Assembly (NCBI GenBank): GCA_934045905.1
Contig: OW203762.1
Span: forward strand, 4,898,001-4,962,000
Source: Leuctra nigra
Taxonomy: Eukaryota > Arthropoda > Insecta > Plecoptera > Leuctridae
Reading direction: 5' to 3'
DNA length: 64,000 bases
Shown piece after piece: positions 11,617 to 24,600 of this stretch. A program made the translations under genes and the position numbers. Every line of letters begins with the position of its first letter. Position 1 is the stretch's first letter. The notes under the pieces are model-generated. The model was given only the letters and a program-made list of their open reading frames with translations, did no database searches and had not been told where the DNA came from.

Positions 11617-12028
11617 ACCCCTCTCCACCTGGAAGTGCATACGGAACAATAATCGCTGCTCATTCATGCGTGGTTATAACTGGCCAAGTATTGTTTCCTT
11701 CCTCGAAACATGTGCACATCTCGGTGTAAAAATTTGACCTTTGGTGAGTAGTTCAGCCGGTTAAAATTGTAAAAGAACCCAAAAGAAAAGAAATGTTTAT
11801 CCAACCAAGGATCGTCTGATGGTTGTTGATCAGGGACGTTTAGGGCAACGTGTCTGTCTCACAGAAAAGGGGCACCAATTAACATCATAAAATTGACTAT
11901 CTGCAATTTTTCAAATTAATCAAAATAGATTGCCTCTCCTGGGTAAGACAGACACCTTGAGTGAATAAAATACTAATTATAAAGTCAAGAAAATATTATT
12001 GGATAAAATAGTAATTTCAATAGGTACC
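11617..12028. other. Non-coding, nothing recognised
   Basis: Ordinary AT-rich sequence without a supported frame or repeat. Confidence 0.4.
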
Positions 12029-12030
12029 TA

Positions 12031-12237
12031 CACTCGGCCAAACAAAAATTGAACGTTGACCAAATTTGAATGACTGCTGGTCCTGTCCCATAACCAATCA
12101 AAGCTTGTTATTATCATTGAAATGTGAGGTCACCTAGAAACTAGAGTGAGACAATGAGATCGCTTAGACTGACTTCTGATGGTGCGATCATCAGCCTATC
12201 AGATTTATTGAACGTTCAATTTTTGTTTGGCCAAGTG
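12031..12237. mobile_element. TA-flanked MITE (Tc1/mariner type)
   Basis: 207 bp between TA dinucleotides (12029-12030 and 12238-12239). TIRs are CACTCGGCCAAACAAAAATT and its near-exact inverse complement. Tc1/mariner elements duplicate TA. No coding sequence. Its core resembles that of the MITE at 12942-13154. Confidence 0.8.
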
Positions 12238-12239
12238 TA

Positions 12240-12939
12240 CATTCATTAAAATTAAAAGAAAATTATATTCAAGAAATTTTAACATTATAAAACGCGCATG
12301 ATAGTATAAAATGTAAATGAAACCAGTACCTAGTTTCAAATACACATTCAAAAATAAAGCTTTCAGAACTTACATAGGTACCTGAGACCTAATATTAAAA
12401 TCATATTTCGGTTAAAGTTCAATATTATTGATTAATATTTTTCATATTCTGTTCATACACACTTAGTAGACCACTGCCTGTGAAGTCTTGACGCAGAATT
12501 CCTCGATACATCCTGCAAACAATTATTATGATTAGATAGATGTAAGGGTACATCATTGATGGATCGTAAAATAAAACAGAAGAATCGTCTGGCCAATACA
12601 AATGCTCGGATTTTATTAATTCGGCTATAGCCTACTAGGCACTTATTGATTTATCAAAAAAATAGTTTTATGATTCATTGCATTGATGATCGAAATCCAA
12701 TATGCAAACAAAAAATGCCGTAACATTACAAAACCATAACATAAAAGCCAACTGAAAACAAAACACGATTCACTATTCAAAACACTTTTTTTTAAAGATT
12801 GCTCATTTTTACTTGTTGGTTATTTTGTATCACTGCTTTTCTCCTTCAAAATAAAAAAGCCTTTAGATAATACGATTGGTAGATTTTTATAATAATTTTT
12901 CTTTGCGAGTTTGTCATGATGTTATTTCACTTAGGTAGG
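12240..12939. other. AT-rich intergenic, no gene seen
   Basis: No supported frame, RNA or repeat. Confidence 0.4.
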
Positions 12940-12941
12940 TA

Positions 12942-13154
12942 CACTCCCCCAAATAATAAACGGTACTTGGTACAAAACGTATTGGCTGCTGGGCCGGTTC
13001 CTTGACAATCAATCCAATTGTTATTATCAATGAAATCAGAGCTCATCTAAAAGAGTTAGATAATGCGTTAGCACTGACTTCATGGGATGATGCCATCAAA
13101 CCTTAATCAGTCAATTCATTTCCTTTCGAGTACCGTTTATTATTTGGGGGAGTG
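12942..13154. mobile_element. TA-flanked MITE, sister of the 12031 element
   Basis: 213 bp between TA dinucleotides (12940-12941 and 13155-13156). TIRs are CACTCCCCCAAATAATAAAC and inverse complement. The core (TTATTATCAATGAAATC, GACTTCATGGGATGATGCCATCA) parallels the 12031 element (TTATTATCATTGAAATG, GACTTCTGATGGTGCGATCATCA) although the TIRs differ. Confidence 0.8.
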
Positions 13155-13156
13155 TA

Positions 13157-14035
13157 CCTACCTACAATCTTAAACTGATTTTTCTTCAAAACTACTTTTA
13201 TAGGGCAGAACGGTATATTCTAACAAAGACAACGTACGGTACTTATAGGTTGTAATTTTTGTACAGAGTCCATTATTTATTTACAATTTAGTTTTTTTTT
13301 AAACCAATATCACATTTTTTGTAGTCCGAAAATTGTGTAAAATTAGAAAGTCGCCCTTGTATTATTTAACAAAGGTAATCAGAACGTTTTGAATTTCAAC
13401 TTTCAGATTTTTTTTATACAGACACAGGATTTGACGAAAATTTGTAAAATATACCAACCGACATACCTACACCTCTAGTATTGAAATATTGGTCGTGTTT
13501 ACCAAGACAAATTTCTACTTGTTCAGAGAATTTAAATTTTATAAGCTAGGTACAAACATGATAGGTGTAGTACCTACCTAGGTAGGTACTTTTTTTTACC
13601 AATTTAGGGTAAATACTGCAAAACTGCAAAGAAGCTAGACTTTGTGCAAAATTTCAGCTTGATTGGAGAAATAATGTGATTTTTATTGCTGCAGTAAATT
13701 TACAAAAAAGGAAGAAGACAGACATCGGAGACGAAAGCGTACAATAAGATTCTCTTCGCTCGCTTACTCATTGTCTGTTACTAAATCCATTCACTGTGAG
13801 AATGATCGACATTGAAACATAAAGTCATCCATTTATTAGATTGCCATCAGCAACCTATCTCTATCTATTATTACTTATTAGGTAGGTAACGATATTTTAC
13901 AGTCATTAAAATATTTTCAAAAATCAAATTTGAGCTGAACGACTATGGTTTGACAGTAGATTTTAAAGTCATTTTTCTTACGGTGATTGTATTTAAATAA
14001 CGTTTCATCAGTCAAGTGTTTTTTTGGGAATGTAG
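13157..14035. other. Non-coding with GGTA microsatellite
   Basis: CCTACCTAGGTAGGTA-type microsatellite near 13571-13592 and a short Helitron-like TTCGCTCGCTTACTC motif near 13755. No gene. Confidence 0.4.
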
Positions 14036-14039
14036 GTTT

Positions 14040-14290
14040 ATGTGGAAAACTTCCATGGAGTCAGGATGATAGGAAGGGATGTGCCGTGCGTCGTGAAAAA
14101 TATCTGACCAAACCGGGACTCGAACCCGGGATCTCTCACTTGCCGGGCGAGAGCTCCCGGGTGTGAGCTACCCGGTCGGACGGACATTAGACACAAACAC
14201 AACGCACTGATGAGGGTTAGAGATCTCCGAGGAGAATGGAATGAAGGTAGAGAATGCTCACTACGAACTGTCATACCACCGTTTTTTTTT
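14040..14290 (-). mobile_element. tRNA-derived SINE
   Basis: On the minus strand, GGTAGCTCACACCCGGGAGC (D-arm, A box) and CCGGGTTCGAGTCCCGG (T-arm with perfect B box) lie between GACC/GGTC acceptor-like ends (about 14105-14180). The anticodon stem CTCTC/GAGAG encloses an 11-nt loop, so it is not a functional tRNA. Flanking unique sequence on both sides completes a SINE of about 250 bp. Confidence 0.65.
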
Positions 14291-14904
14291 GTAGAACACT
14301 TATTTTGTTAGCTATCTGGGAGATAAAACACATGTGTGTGATGTTGGAACATAATCATGAGCCTCTCCCAAAGAAATGTAGGTAGAAATAAATCACATCA
14401 AACTCAATAAAATTTAATAGATGTGTTTCAGTTTGTTAATCTGACCTGGAATAAAATAACCTTGAAAATTTTTTTTGTTACTTTGAAAATTTGATGTATC
14501 TAAAATGAAATTAAAACTATTAAATAGTGACACGAGTGTGTGAATGCATATTTAAAAATGTTTCTTGGAGGCTATCACACTGGCCGACAGCCTCAATTTG
14601 AGTCACTGGCTAGATTCTAGCGATGAAAATTGCAAACTACGTTAGAATACCTAGAACCTTTACACACAATCGCAATTTCATCGTAGAATCCTAGATGCCG
14701 TACTTATGACACTCTACGACTAGACACAAACGTCCGAGCATACACCATCCATACGACTGTTTGCAACAAATGTGTATCAACCCGAGTGATTTTTGCACGA
14801 ACAGTAATAAAAAAACCGATGGTTGGGTCGGAACGGAGCAATTGAGTGTAGGTATCGATCGATGTCCGAGATGAACACGATCAGTGCAATCGGACGTATG
14901 ATAT
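14291..14904. other. Non-coding, nothing recognised
   Basis: Flank downstream (3') of the giant non-LTR element. No gene or clear repeat. Confidence 0.4.
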
Positions 14905-15752
14905 TCAATTCAATTCAATTCAATTTATTGGTCTTCTTACAATTTGTATATGTATACAGTGGTAAGGTATAGCTCCTAGCATAATAGTAACATAATAGAT
15001 AGAATATTGAAGGTATGTAGGTTAGACACTAGACATTTTTTTCCCCTAGACTTCATAATCATTAATCACAGACTCTCCGTCACAAGAACGTAATGATGAA
15101 ATACAGATGATATGAAGTGAAGCAGTAATATGAAGTGCATAAAATATGAACACAAAATAATATGAGGTACCTACATACTATCATGAAATACACAATAGTA
15201 CGAACACATAATACTATGAAATACATATTAGTCTTAAGAAACACATAAAATATGAAATACACAAAATATGAATTACAAATAATATGAAAAAACATAACAT
15301 AATAATATGAACGCATAGTATATGAAGTGCATGGTATCATACAACACATATTATTATGAAATACATAATAATTTTGAGAACCTAACAATATGAAATACAT
15401 AGTACCATGAGATACATGTAGTAATACTAAACGCGACACATAATGATGTAAATAATAATAAGAATATTAACATACCTAATAATAATAATAATAATAATAA
15501 TAAAAATAATAGTAAAAATAATAATAAAACATGTAATATGGAATACATAATGACATGAGATACGTAATACCATGAAATACATACTAATATGGTCAAGTCT
15601 TGCGCCTCTTTTGACATTTGTAATAATCCCAGTCTTTGGTGTGTACATACAGGTGATAGGAGAATTAAAGATATAAGAAGAAGAACACAGAACCCGCACT
15701 TGCGCAGTTTCCGGCTTTACGACCTGAATCATCTCAAATGCACATCCCGTGC
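14905..15752 (-). other. 3' UTR and microsatellite tail of the giant retrotransposon
   Basis: The tail reads AATAAATTGAATTGAATTG on the minus strand, a short-repeat tail typical of CR1/L2-like elements instead of poly(A). The UTR contains a long degenerate tandem region (about 15090-15600) built on ATGAAATACATAATA-type units and an AAT microsatellite (15476-15530). Confidence 0.65.
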
Positions 15753-18583
15753 CTATAGGTTAGGAGCGAGTTCTGCGTCTAACAAGTCCCGGAACTCCCT
15801 GACTAGCATGTTTTGTAGGGCTTCATTTCGCAGGGTGTCGCTCAGCTGGTTCCAGTCCTTGATGGTCCTTGTTAGCTGGGAGAACTTGCCGACATCCGTC
15901 CTTGCCCCTCTTTCCATAACTTTGTGCGTTGAGTTGGCTCCCTGTACCTGGCTGTGCCACTCCGCCCAGCCAGTGTGTCCTATTTTGGCCCTCAGCAGAT
16001 TTCCGAGGCGAGCCTTTTTTCTTCTGTGACTTAATGGCTCCCAGCCTAGCTCGGCAATCATCTCAGAGGGGCTCTCCCACGTTCGCACTGGGTCGCTGCC
16101 AGCAGGGTGTTCGATCCTCCACTTGCCGTTTCTTCCGAGCACTCTTCTGGCAGCAACACGCTGTATCTTCTCCAGGTCGGCTATCTCGCCTGCTCTATGG
16201 GGGTCCCACACAGCACTGCCGTAGTCGAGAATGGGCCGTATCAGCGTTATGTACCTATGCCTTCTCCTTCACTGCTACGCTAGCTCCCCGAAGAGACCTC
16301 ATAACAAAGTTGAGATTCCTCGCGGCTTTGGCGGTAACTCTGTCGACTTGGGGCCTCCACTTCAAACATTGATCTAGCCAGATCCCAAGGTACTTGTACC
16401 CAGTAGACTTCAGGAGCGGTCTGTCTTGAAGCGTGTAGCCTACTTCTCTGGTTTTGTGTTTCCTTCAGAACTGGACTACCTCGCATTTGGATGTGTTAAG
16501 CTCCATCTTGTTCCTTTCGGTCCAGATGACGATTTCATCCAGGTCGTTTTGTAGCGCTTCCTCATCCTCCTTTCCGCGTATCTTGCGGTAGACGACGCAG
16601 TCATCAGCGAAGAGTCGCTTGCCACTCTTGATGTTCAGGGACATATCATTGATGAAAATGATGAAAAGAAGGGGACCAATCACGCTTCCCTGCGGTACGC
16701 CTGATGTAACATCGACCTCCTCAGACAAGGTGGCATCAACCCTCACCTGCTGGGTTCTGTTGAACAACAGTTCCTGGACTATATGCACTACGGCTTTGTC
16801 TTCAACCAGGTCGTCCAGCTTGTCTATGAGGAGGGAGTGTGGTACCTTGTCGAAGGCCTTGCTCATATCTAGAAATATGGCATCGACCTCATCACCTGCG
16901 TCAAGTGCGTCGCTCAGCTCTTGCCCCAAGGCAGAGAGTTGCGTCTCACAAGAGTAGCGCCTGCGGAACCCGTGCTGACTGGGTGTTAGCCAGTCTCTCT
17001 CTTCTAGGATTCTGGTAATGTATGCATGCAATACTTTTTCAAAGACTTTGCATACCGCGCTCGTCAGACTTATGGGACGGTAATTAGTAATCAGGCCCCT
17101 CTCGCCACCTTTGAAAAGAGGGATGACTACCGCCTTCTTCCAGCTAGATGGTATGCTGCCCTCAGTTATTGCGGCATTGAAGAGAGTGTCGAGATATATT
17201 GCGATGCTTACGCCGCACATCTTGAGGAACGTGTTCGTCAGGCCGTCGCCTCCCGGGGCCTTGCCGTTCTTCAGCTTCTTCAGCAGCTCCGCAATACTCT
17301 TCGCTCTTATCGCAAGTGGCATACTCCCTCTTAGGAATTTCAGTCCTGTGTGCTTCCTTCGCCGTGAATACCTTGGCATACTGGGCGTTAAGGGCGTTCG
17401 CTTTGTCCGCTGGCCCTGTGTGAATGTTGCCTAGTTCATCCGATAAGTTTGGCAGTGTTCTTCCGTCACTTTTGGAGTTACGAATGTGCCTGAAGAGCAT
17501 TGCCCAACCATCTTTCGGGTCGCTGACTACATTCAGCAGGTGCTTATCGCGCGCGAGCCTCTTCTCTCTATTGAGCTCAAGTCTCTTCAGTTTCAGCGCA
17601 TGCCTGTTCCCTGTGCAGTATTTGTTCCTGCTGTATAACTGACGAGCTTGTCTCTTAAGTCTATGAATCTTCTTTCCGAAGTAGGGGGGGTCGACGCTGG
17701 TCCGAATTCTCTTGCGGGGAATGAATTTTTCCATTAGTTCGTGACATATATTCACCGAGCCTGTCCACTTGTCATCTACAGTGCCGGGTTTCAGTGCCCA
17801 CTCGGGGTACCTTTCCCACAGTTCGTCTGTCAAGGCAGCTACGTTGGCTTTTTTCATGCACCATATGAGTTTAGAGGCGGCTTTGTTGTCAGCAGTAACA
17901 GGGCACTCTTCTATGAGTTCCACTAGGATTTGTTTGTGGTCGCTCATTCCGTCTGATGTCTCACTCCTATAGATGTTTCCTGATGGTTTGACTAGTACAA
18001 CGTCGAGAAGGTTGCTGCTTCCCCATGGAGTGAACCTTGTGTCAACCTTCACGGCTAGCTCAAACCCAGCGTTCATGATGTTGTTGGCCGTACGCTGGGT
18101 TGCACCATGCATTTGACCTGGAGTCCATTTAATATGAGGAAAATTCCAGTCGCCCGCTAGCACCACCTTCTCCTCCGCCCCGTACTCTGCCACACGCGAT
18201 TCAATCGCCTTGAGGAAGTCCGAGCCGTCGGGTCCACTTCTGTAGCCGCCCATGATGTCCAGAGGCCCCTTCCCCGGTCTCACTCGGATACAGAGTAATT
18301 CGAAGGTTGAGTCTGTCCATAGCAGTGAGGCATTTAGACGGTGGGCGCATCCTATGAGGACACCTCCTCCGTGCCGGTTCCTGTCCCTCCTGTGCGTAGT
18401 GTATCCGTTCACAGCAGTTTCGCACGCTAGTACCCCTTCGTCAAGCCAAGTCTCCACAATGATGAATACATCCGGCTTGAAGATTGCAACTCTGCTTCTG
18501 AGGTCGTCCATTTTGTTGAGGAGGCTCCTGGCATTGTCCAGGAGCAGTACTAGCCCTCCCTCATTTAGTGCGGGGGCATTTAG
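15753..18583 (-). pseudogene. ORF2: apurinic-like endonuclease and reverse transcriptase
   Basis: This is the replication protein of the giant element: it would nick target DNA and copy the RNA at the nick. The first Met is at 18511, but homology starts earlier (LLLDNARSLLNK is coded directly upstream), so translation probably enters from ORF1 across the UGA. The endonuclease (Met=1) shows ETW at 20-22, GDWN at 120-123, LLDVVL and SDH at 190-192. The RT follows in another frame (17379-16465): LDMSKAFDKVPH (block A), SGVPQGSVIGPLL (block B) and FADD (catalytic, about 16601-16612). A C-terminal segment continues in 16253-15753 and ends APNL. Lesions: a frameshift between about 17380 and 17300, a TGA at 16465-16467 and a frameshift near 16253. 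CR1/L2/Jockey-type by motif. Confidence 0.9.
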
Positions 18584-18586
18584 TCA
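18584..18586 (-). promoter_or_regulatory. Candidate stop-codon readthrough site (UGA-CUA)
   Basis: ORF1 ends TCG-TGA-CTA-A. The next 24 codons run in the same frame without another stop into the Met at 18511 and include the conserved start of the endonuclease domain, which has no Met of its own. UGA followed by CUA is the best known leaky stop context, used by alphaviruses and some cellular genes. The arrangement predicts an ORF1-ORF2 fusion made by readthrough. It could also be a decayed sense codon in this dead copy. Confidence 0.55.
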
Positions 18587-18639
18587 CGATGATGTTTTCT
18601 CACCGAGCACCGACGGTGGAAGGCATAACTGCTGCTGCA

Positions 18640-21600
18640 TCTGCTGCGGTTTCGCGCTAAGCACTGACGATGTTGGTTGTGCGTACTGACTTGTGAACTG
18701 CTGCGTCTGCTGCATTTGCTGCGGTTGCGCGCTGACCACTGACGATGTTGGTTGTGCGTACTGGCGTGTGAACTGCTGCGTCTGCTGCATTAGCTGCGGT
18801 TGCGCGCTGTGCACTGACGATGTTGGTTGTGCGTACTGGCGTGTGAACTGCTGCGTCTGCTGCATCTGCTGCGGTTGCGCGCTGTGCACTGACGATGTTG
18901 GTTGTGCGTACTGGCGTGTGAACTGCTGCGTCTGCTGCATTGGCTGCGGTTGCGCGCTGTGCACTGACGATGTTGGTTGTGCGTACTGGCGTGTGAACTG
19001 CTGCGTCTGCTGCATTGGCTGCGGTTGCGCGCTGTGCACTGACGATGTTGGTTGTGCGTACTGGCGTGTGAACTGCTGCGTCTGCTGCATTGGCTGCGGT
19101 TGCGCGCTGTGCACTGACGATGTTGGTTGTGCGTACTGGCGTGTGAACTGCTGCGTCTGCTGCATTAGCTGCGGTTGCGCGCTGAGCACTGACGATGTTG
19201 GTTGTGCGTACTGGCGTGTGAACTGCTGCGTCTGCTGCGGTTGCGCGCTGTGCGCTGACGATGTTGGTTGTGCGTACTGGCGTGTGAACTGCTGCGTCTG
19301 CTGCATTTGCTGCGGTTGCGCGCTGTGCACTGACGATGTTGGTTGTGCGTACTGGCGTGTGAACTGCTGCGTCTGCTGCATCTGCTGCGGTTGCGCGCTG
19401 TGCACTGAAGATGTTGGTTGTGCGTACTGGCGTGTGAACTGCTGCGTCTGCTGCATTGGCTGCGGTTGCGCGCTGTGCACTGACGATGTTGGTTGTGCGT
19501 ACTGGCGTGTGAACTGCTGCGTCCGCTGCATTGGCTGCGGTTGCGCGCTGTGCACTGACGATGTTGGTTGTGCGTACTGGCGTGTGAACTGCTGCGTCTG
19601 CTGCATTGGCTGCGGTTGCGCGCTGAGCACTGACGATGTTGGTTGTGCGTACTGGCGTGTGAACTGCTGCGTCTGCTGCATTGGCTGCGGTTGCGCGCTG
19701 TGCACTGACGATGTTGGTTGTGCGTACTGGCGTGAAAACTGCTGCGTCTGCTGCATTGGCTGCGGTTGCGCGCTGTGCACTGACGATGTTGGTTGTGCGT
19801 ACTGGCGTGTGAACTGCTGCGTCTGCTGCATTGGCTGCGGTTGCGCGCTGTGCACTGACGATGTTGGTTGTGCGTACTGGCGTGTGAACTGCTGCGTCAG
19901 CTGCATCTGCTGCGGTTGCGCGCTGTGCACTGACGATGTTGGTTGTGCGTACTGGCGTGTGAACTGCTGCGTCTGCCGCATCTGCTGCGGTTGCGCGCTG
20001 TGCACTGAAGATGTTGGTTGTGCGTACTGGCGTGTGAACTGCTGCGTCTGCTGCATCTGCTGCAGTTGCGCGCTGTGCACTGACGATGTTGGTTGTGCGT
20101 ACTGGCGTGTGAACTGCTGCGTCTGCTGCATTGGCTGCGGTTGCGCGCTGACCACTGACGATGTTGGTTGTGCGTACTGGCGTGTGAACTGCTGCGTCTG
20201 CTGCATTGGCTGCGGTTGCGCGCTGTGCACTGACGATGTTGGTTGTGCGTACTGGCGTGTGAACTGATGCGTCCGCTGCATTGGCTGCGGTTGCGCTCTG
20301 TGCGCTGACGATGTTGGTTGTGCGTACTGGCGTGTGAACTGCTGCGTCTGCTGCATTTGCTGCGGTTGCGCGCTGTGCGCTGACGATGTTGGTTGTGCGT
20401 ACTGGCGTGTGAACTGCTGCGTCCGCTGCATTGGCTGCGGTTGCGCGCTGTGCGCTGACGATGTTGGTTGTGCGTACTGGCGTGTGAACTGCTGCGTCCG
20501 CTGCATTGGCTGCGGTTGCGCGCTGTGCGCTGACAATGTTGGTTGTGCGTACTGGTGTGTGAACTGCTGCGTCTGCTGCATTTGCTGCGGTTGCGCGCTG
20601 TGCGCTGACGATGTTGGTTGTGCGTACTGGCGTGTGAACTGCTGCGTCTGCTGCATTTGCTGCGGTTGCGCGCTGTGCGCTGACGATGTTGGTTGTGCGT
20701 ACTGGCGTGTGAACTGCTGCGTCTGCTGCTTTGGCTGCGGTTGCGCGCTGACCACTGACGATGTTGGTTGTGCGTACTGGCGTGTGAACTGCTGCGTCTG
20801 CTGCATTGGCTGCGGTTGCGCGCTGTGCACTGACGATGTTGGTTGTGCGTACTGGCGTGTGAACTGCTGCGTCTGCTGCATCTGCTGCGGTTGCGCGCTA
20901 AGCACTGACGATGTTGGTTGTGCGTACTGGCGTGTGAACTGCTGCGTCTGCTGCATTGGCTGCGGTTGCGCGCTGTGCACTGACGATGTTGGTTGTGCGT
21001 ACTGGCGTGTGAACTGCTGCGTCTGCTGCGGTTGCGCGCTGCGCGCTGACGATGTTGGTTGTGCGTACTGGCGTGTGAACTGCTGCGTCTGCTGCATTGG
21101 CTGCGGTTGCGCGCTGTGCACTGACGATGTTGGTTGTGCGTACTGGCGTGTGAACTGCTGCGTCTGCTGCATTTGCTGCGGTTGCGCGCTGACCACTGAC
21201 GATGTTGGTTGTGCGTACTGGCGTGTGAACTGCTGCGTCTGCTGCATTGGCTGCGGTTGCGCGCTGAGCACTGACGATGTTGGTTGTGCGTACTGGCGTG
21301 TGAACTGCTGCGTCTGCTGCATTGGCTGCGGTTGCGCGCTGTGCACTGACGATGTTGGTTGTGCGTACTGGCGTGTGAACTGCTGCGTCTGCTGCATTGG
21401 CTGCGGTTGCGCGCTGTGAACTGACGATGTTGGTTGTGCGTACTGGCGTGTGAACTGCTGCGTCTGCTGCATTGGCTGCGGTTGCGCGCTGTGCACTGAC
21501 GATGTTGGTTGTGCGTACTGGCGTGTGAACTGCTGCGTCTGCTGCATTGGCTGCGGTTGCGCGCTGTGCACTGACGATGTTGGTTGTGCGTACTGGCGTG

Positions 21601-24600
21601 TGAACTGCTGCGTCTGCTGCATCTGCTGCGGTTGCGCGCTGTGCGCTGACGATGTTGGTTGTGCGTACTGGCGTGTGAACTGCTGCGTCTGCTGCATTGG
21701 CTGCGGTTGCGCGCTGTGCACTGACGATGTTGGTTGTGCGTACTGGCGTGTGAACTGCTGCGTCTGCTGCATTGGCTGCGGTTGCGCGCTGTGCACTGAC
21801 GATGTTGGTTGTGCGTACTGGCGTGTGAACTGCTGCGTCTGCTGCATTGGCTGCGGTTGCGCGCTGTGCACTGACGATGTTGGTTGTGCGTACTGACTAG
21901 TGAACTGCTGCGTCTGCTGCATCTGCTGCGGTTGCGCGCTGTGCGCTGACGATGTTGGTTGTGCGTACTGGCGTGTGAACTGCTGCGTCTGCTGCATTGG
22001 CTGCGGTTGCGCGCTGTGCACTGACGATGTTGGTTGTGCGTACTGACTAGTGAACTGCTGCGTCTGCTGCATCTGCTGCGGTTGCGCGCTGTGCGCTGAC
22101 GATGTTGGTTGTGCGTACTGGCGTGTGAACTGCTGCGTCTGCTGCATCTGCTGCGGTTGCGCGCTGTGCGCTGACGATGTTGGTTGTGCGTACTGGCGTG
22201 TGAACTGCTGCGTCTGCTGCATTGGCTGCGGTTGCGCGCTGTGCACTGACGATGTTGGTTGTGCGTACTGGCGTGTGAACTGCTGCGTCCGCTGCATTGG
22301 CTGCGGTTGCGCGCTGAGCACTGACGATGTTGGTTGTGCGTACTGGCGTGTGAACTGCTGCGTCTGCTGCATCTGCTGCGGTTGCGCGCTGTGCACTGAC
22401 GATGTTGGTTGTGCGTACTGGCGTGTGAACTGCTGCGTCTGCTGCATTGGCTGCGGTTGCGCGCTGTGCACTGACGATGTTGGTTGTGCGTACTGGCGTG
22501 TGAACTGCTGCGTCTGCTGCATTGGCTGCGGTTGCGCGCTGACCACTGACGATGTTGGTTGTGCGTACTGGCGTGTGAACTGCTGCGTCTGCTGCATCTG
22601 CTGCGGTTGCGCGCTGTGCACTGACGATGTTGGTTGTGCGTACTGGCGTGTGAACTGCTGCGTCTGCTGCATTGGCTGCGGTTGCGCGCTGAGCACTGAA
22701 GATGTTGGTTGTGCGTACTGGCGTGTGAACTGCTGCGTCTGCTGCATCTGCTGCGGTTGCGCGCTGTGCACTGACGATGTTGGTTGTGCGTACTGGCGTG
22801 TGAACTGCTGCGTCTGCTGCATTGGCTGCGGTTGCGCGCTGTGCACTGACGATGTTGGTTGTGCGTACTGGCGTGTGAACTGCTGCGTCTGCTGCATTGG
22901 CTGCGGTTGCGCGCTGTGCACTGACGATGTTGGTTGTGCGTACTAGCGTGTGAACTGCTGCGTCTGCTGCATTGGCTGCGGTTGCGCGCTGTGCACTGAC
23001 GATGTTGGTTGTGCGTACTGGCGTGTGAACTGCTGCGTCTGCTGCATTGGCTGCGGTTGCGCGCTGTGCACTGACGATGTTGGTTGTGCGTACTGGCGTG
23101 TGAACTGCTGCGTCTGCTGCATTGGCTGCGGTTGCGCGCTGTGCACTGACGATGTTGGTTGTGCGTACTGGCGTGTGAACTGCTGTGTCTGCTGCATTTG
23201 CTGCGGTTGCGCGCTGTGCGCTGACGATGTTGGTTGTGCGTACTGGCGTGTGAACTGCTGCGTCTGCTGCATTGGCTGCGGTTGCGCGCTGTGCACTGAC
23301 GATGTTGGTTGTGCGTACTGTCGTGTGAACTGCTGCGTCTGCTGCATTTGCTGCGGTTGCGCGCTGTGCACTGACGATGTTGGTTGTGCGTACTGGCGTG
23401 TGAACTGCTGCGTCTGCTGCATTGGCTGCGGTTGCGCGCTGTGCACTGACGATGTTGGTTGTGCGTACTGGCGTGTGAACTGCTGCGTCTGCTGCATCTG
23501 CTGCGGTTGCGCGCTGTGCGCTGACGATGTTGGTTGTGCGTACTGGCGTGTGAACTGCTGCGTCTGCTGCATTGGCTGCGGTTGCGCGCTGTGCACTGAC
23601 GATGTTGGTTGTGCGTACTGGCGTGTGAACTGCTGCGTCTGCTGCATTGGCTGCGGTTGCGCGCTGAGCACTGACGATGTTGGTTGTGCGTACTGGCGTG
23701 TGAACTGCTGCGTCTGCTGCATTGGCTGCGGTTGCGCGCTGTGCACTGACGATGTTGGTTGTGCGTACTGGCGTGTGAACTGCTGCGTCTGCTGCATTGG
23801 CTGCGGTTGCGCGCTGAGCACTGACGATGTTGGTTGTGCGTACTGGCGTGTGAACTGCTGCGTCTGCTGCATTGGCTGCGGTTGCGCGCTGTGCACTGAC
23901 GATGTTGGTTGTGCGTACTGACTAGTGAACTGCTGCGTCTGCTGCATCTGCTGCGGTTGCGCGCTGTGCGCTGACGTTGTTGGTTGTGCGTACTGGCGTG
24001 TGAACTGCTGCGTCTGCTGCATTGGCTGCGGTTGCGCGCTGTGCACTGACGATGTTGGTTGTGCGTACTGACTAGTGAACTGCTGCGTCTGCTGCATCTG
24101 CTGCGGTTGCGCGCTGTGCGCTGACGATGTTGGTTGTGCGTACTGGCGTGTGAACTGCTGCGTCTGCTGCATCTGCTGCGGTTGCGCGCTGTGCGCTGAC
24201 GATGTTGGTTGTGGGTACTGGCGTGTGAACTGCTGCGTCTGCTGCATTGGCTGCGGTTGCGCGCTGTGCACTGACGATGTTGGTTGTGCGTACTGGCGTG
24301 TGAACTGCTGCGTCCGCTGCATTGGCTGCGGTTGCGCGCTGAGCACTGACGATGTTGGTTGTGCGTACTGGCGTGTGAACTGCTGCGTCTGCTGCATCTG
24401 CTGCGGTTGCGCGCTGTGCACTGACGATGTTGGTTGTGCGTACTGGCGTGTGAACTGCTGCGTCTGCTGCATTGGCTGCGGTTGCGCGCTGAGCACTGAA
24501 GATGTTGGTTGTGCGTACTGGCGTGTGAACTGCTGCGTCTGCTGCATCTGCTGCGGTTGCGCGCTGTGCACTGACGATGTTGGTTGTGCGTACTGGCGTG

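Noticed and set aside
14095..14185. Functional tRNA gene
   Set aside because: The T-arm and B box are good but the anticodon loop has 11 nt; with its flanks it is better read as a SINE.
16619..18689. Plus-strand open frames across 16.6-18.7 kb
   Set aside because: Shadows of the minus-strand endonuclease-RT, which has clear catalytic motifs.
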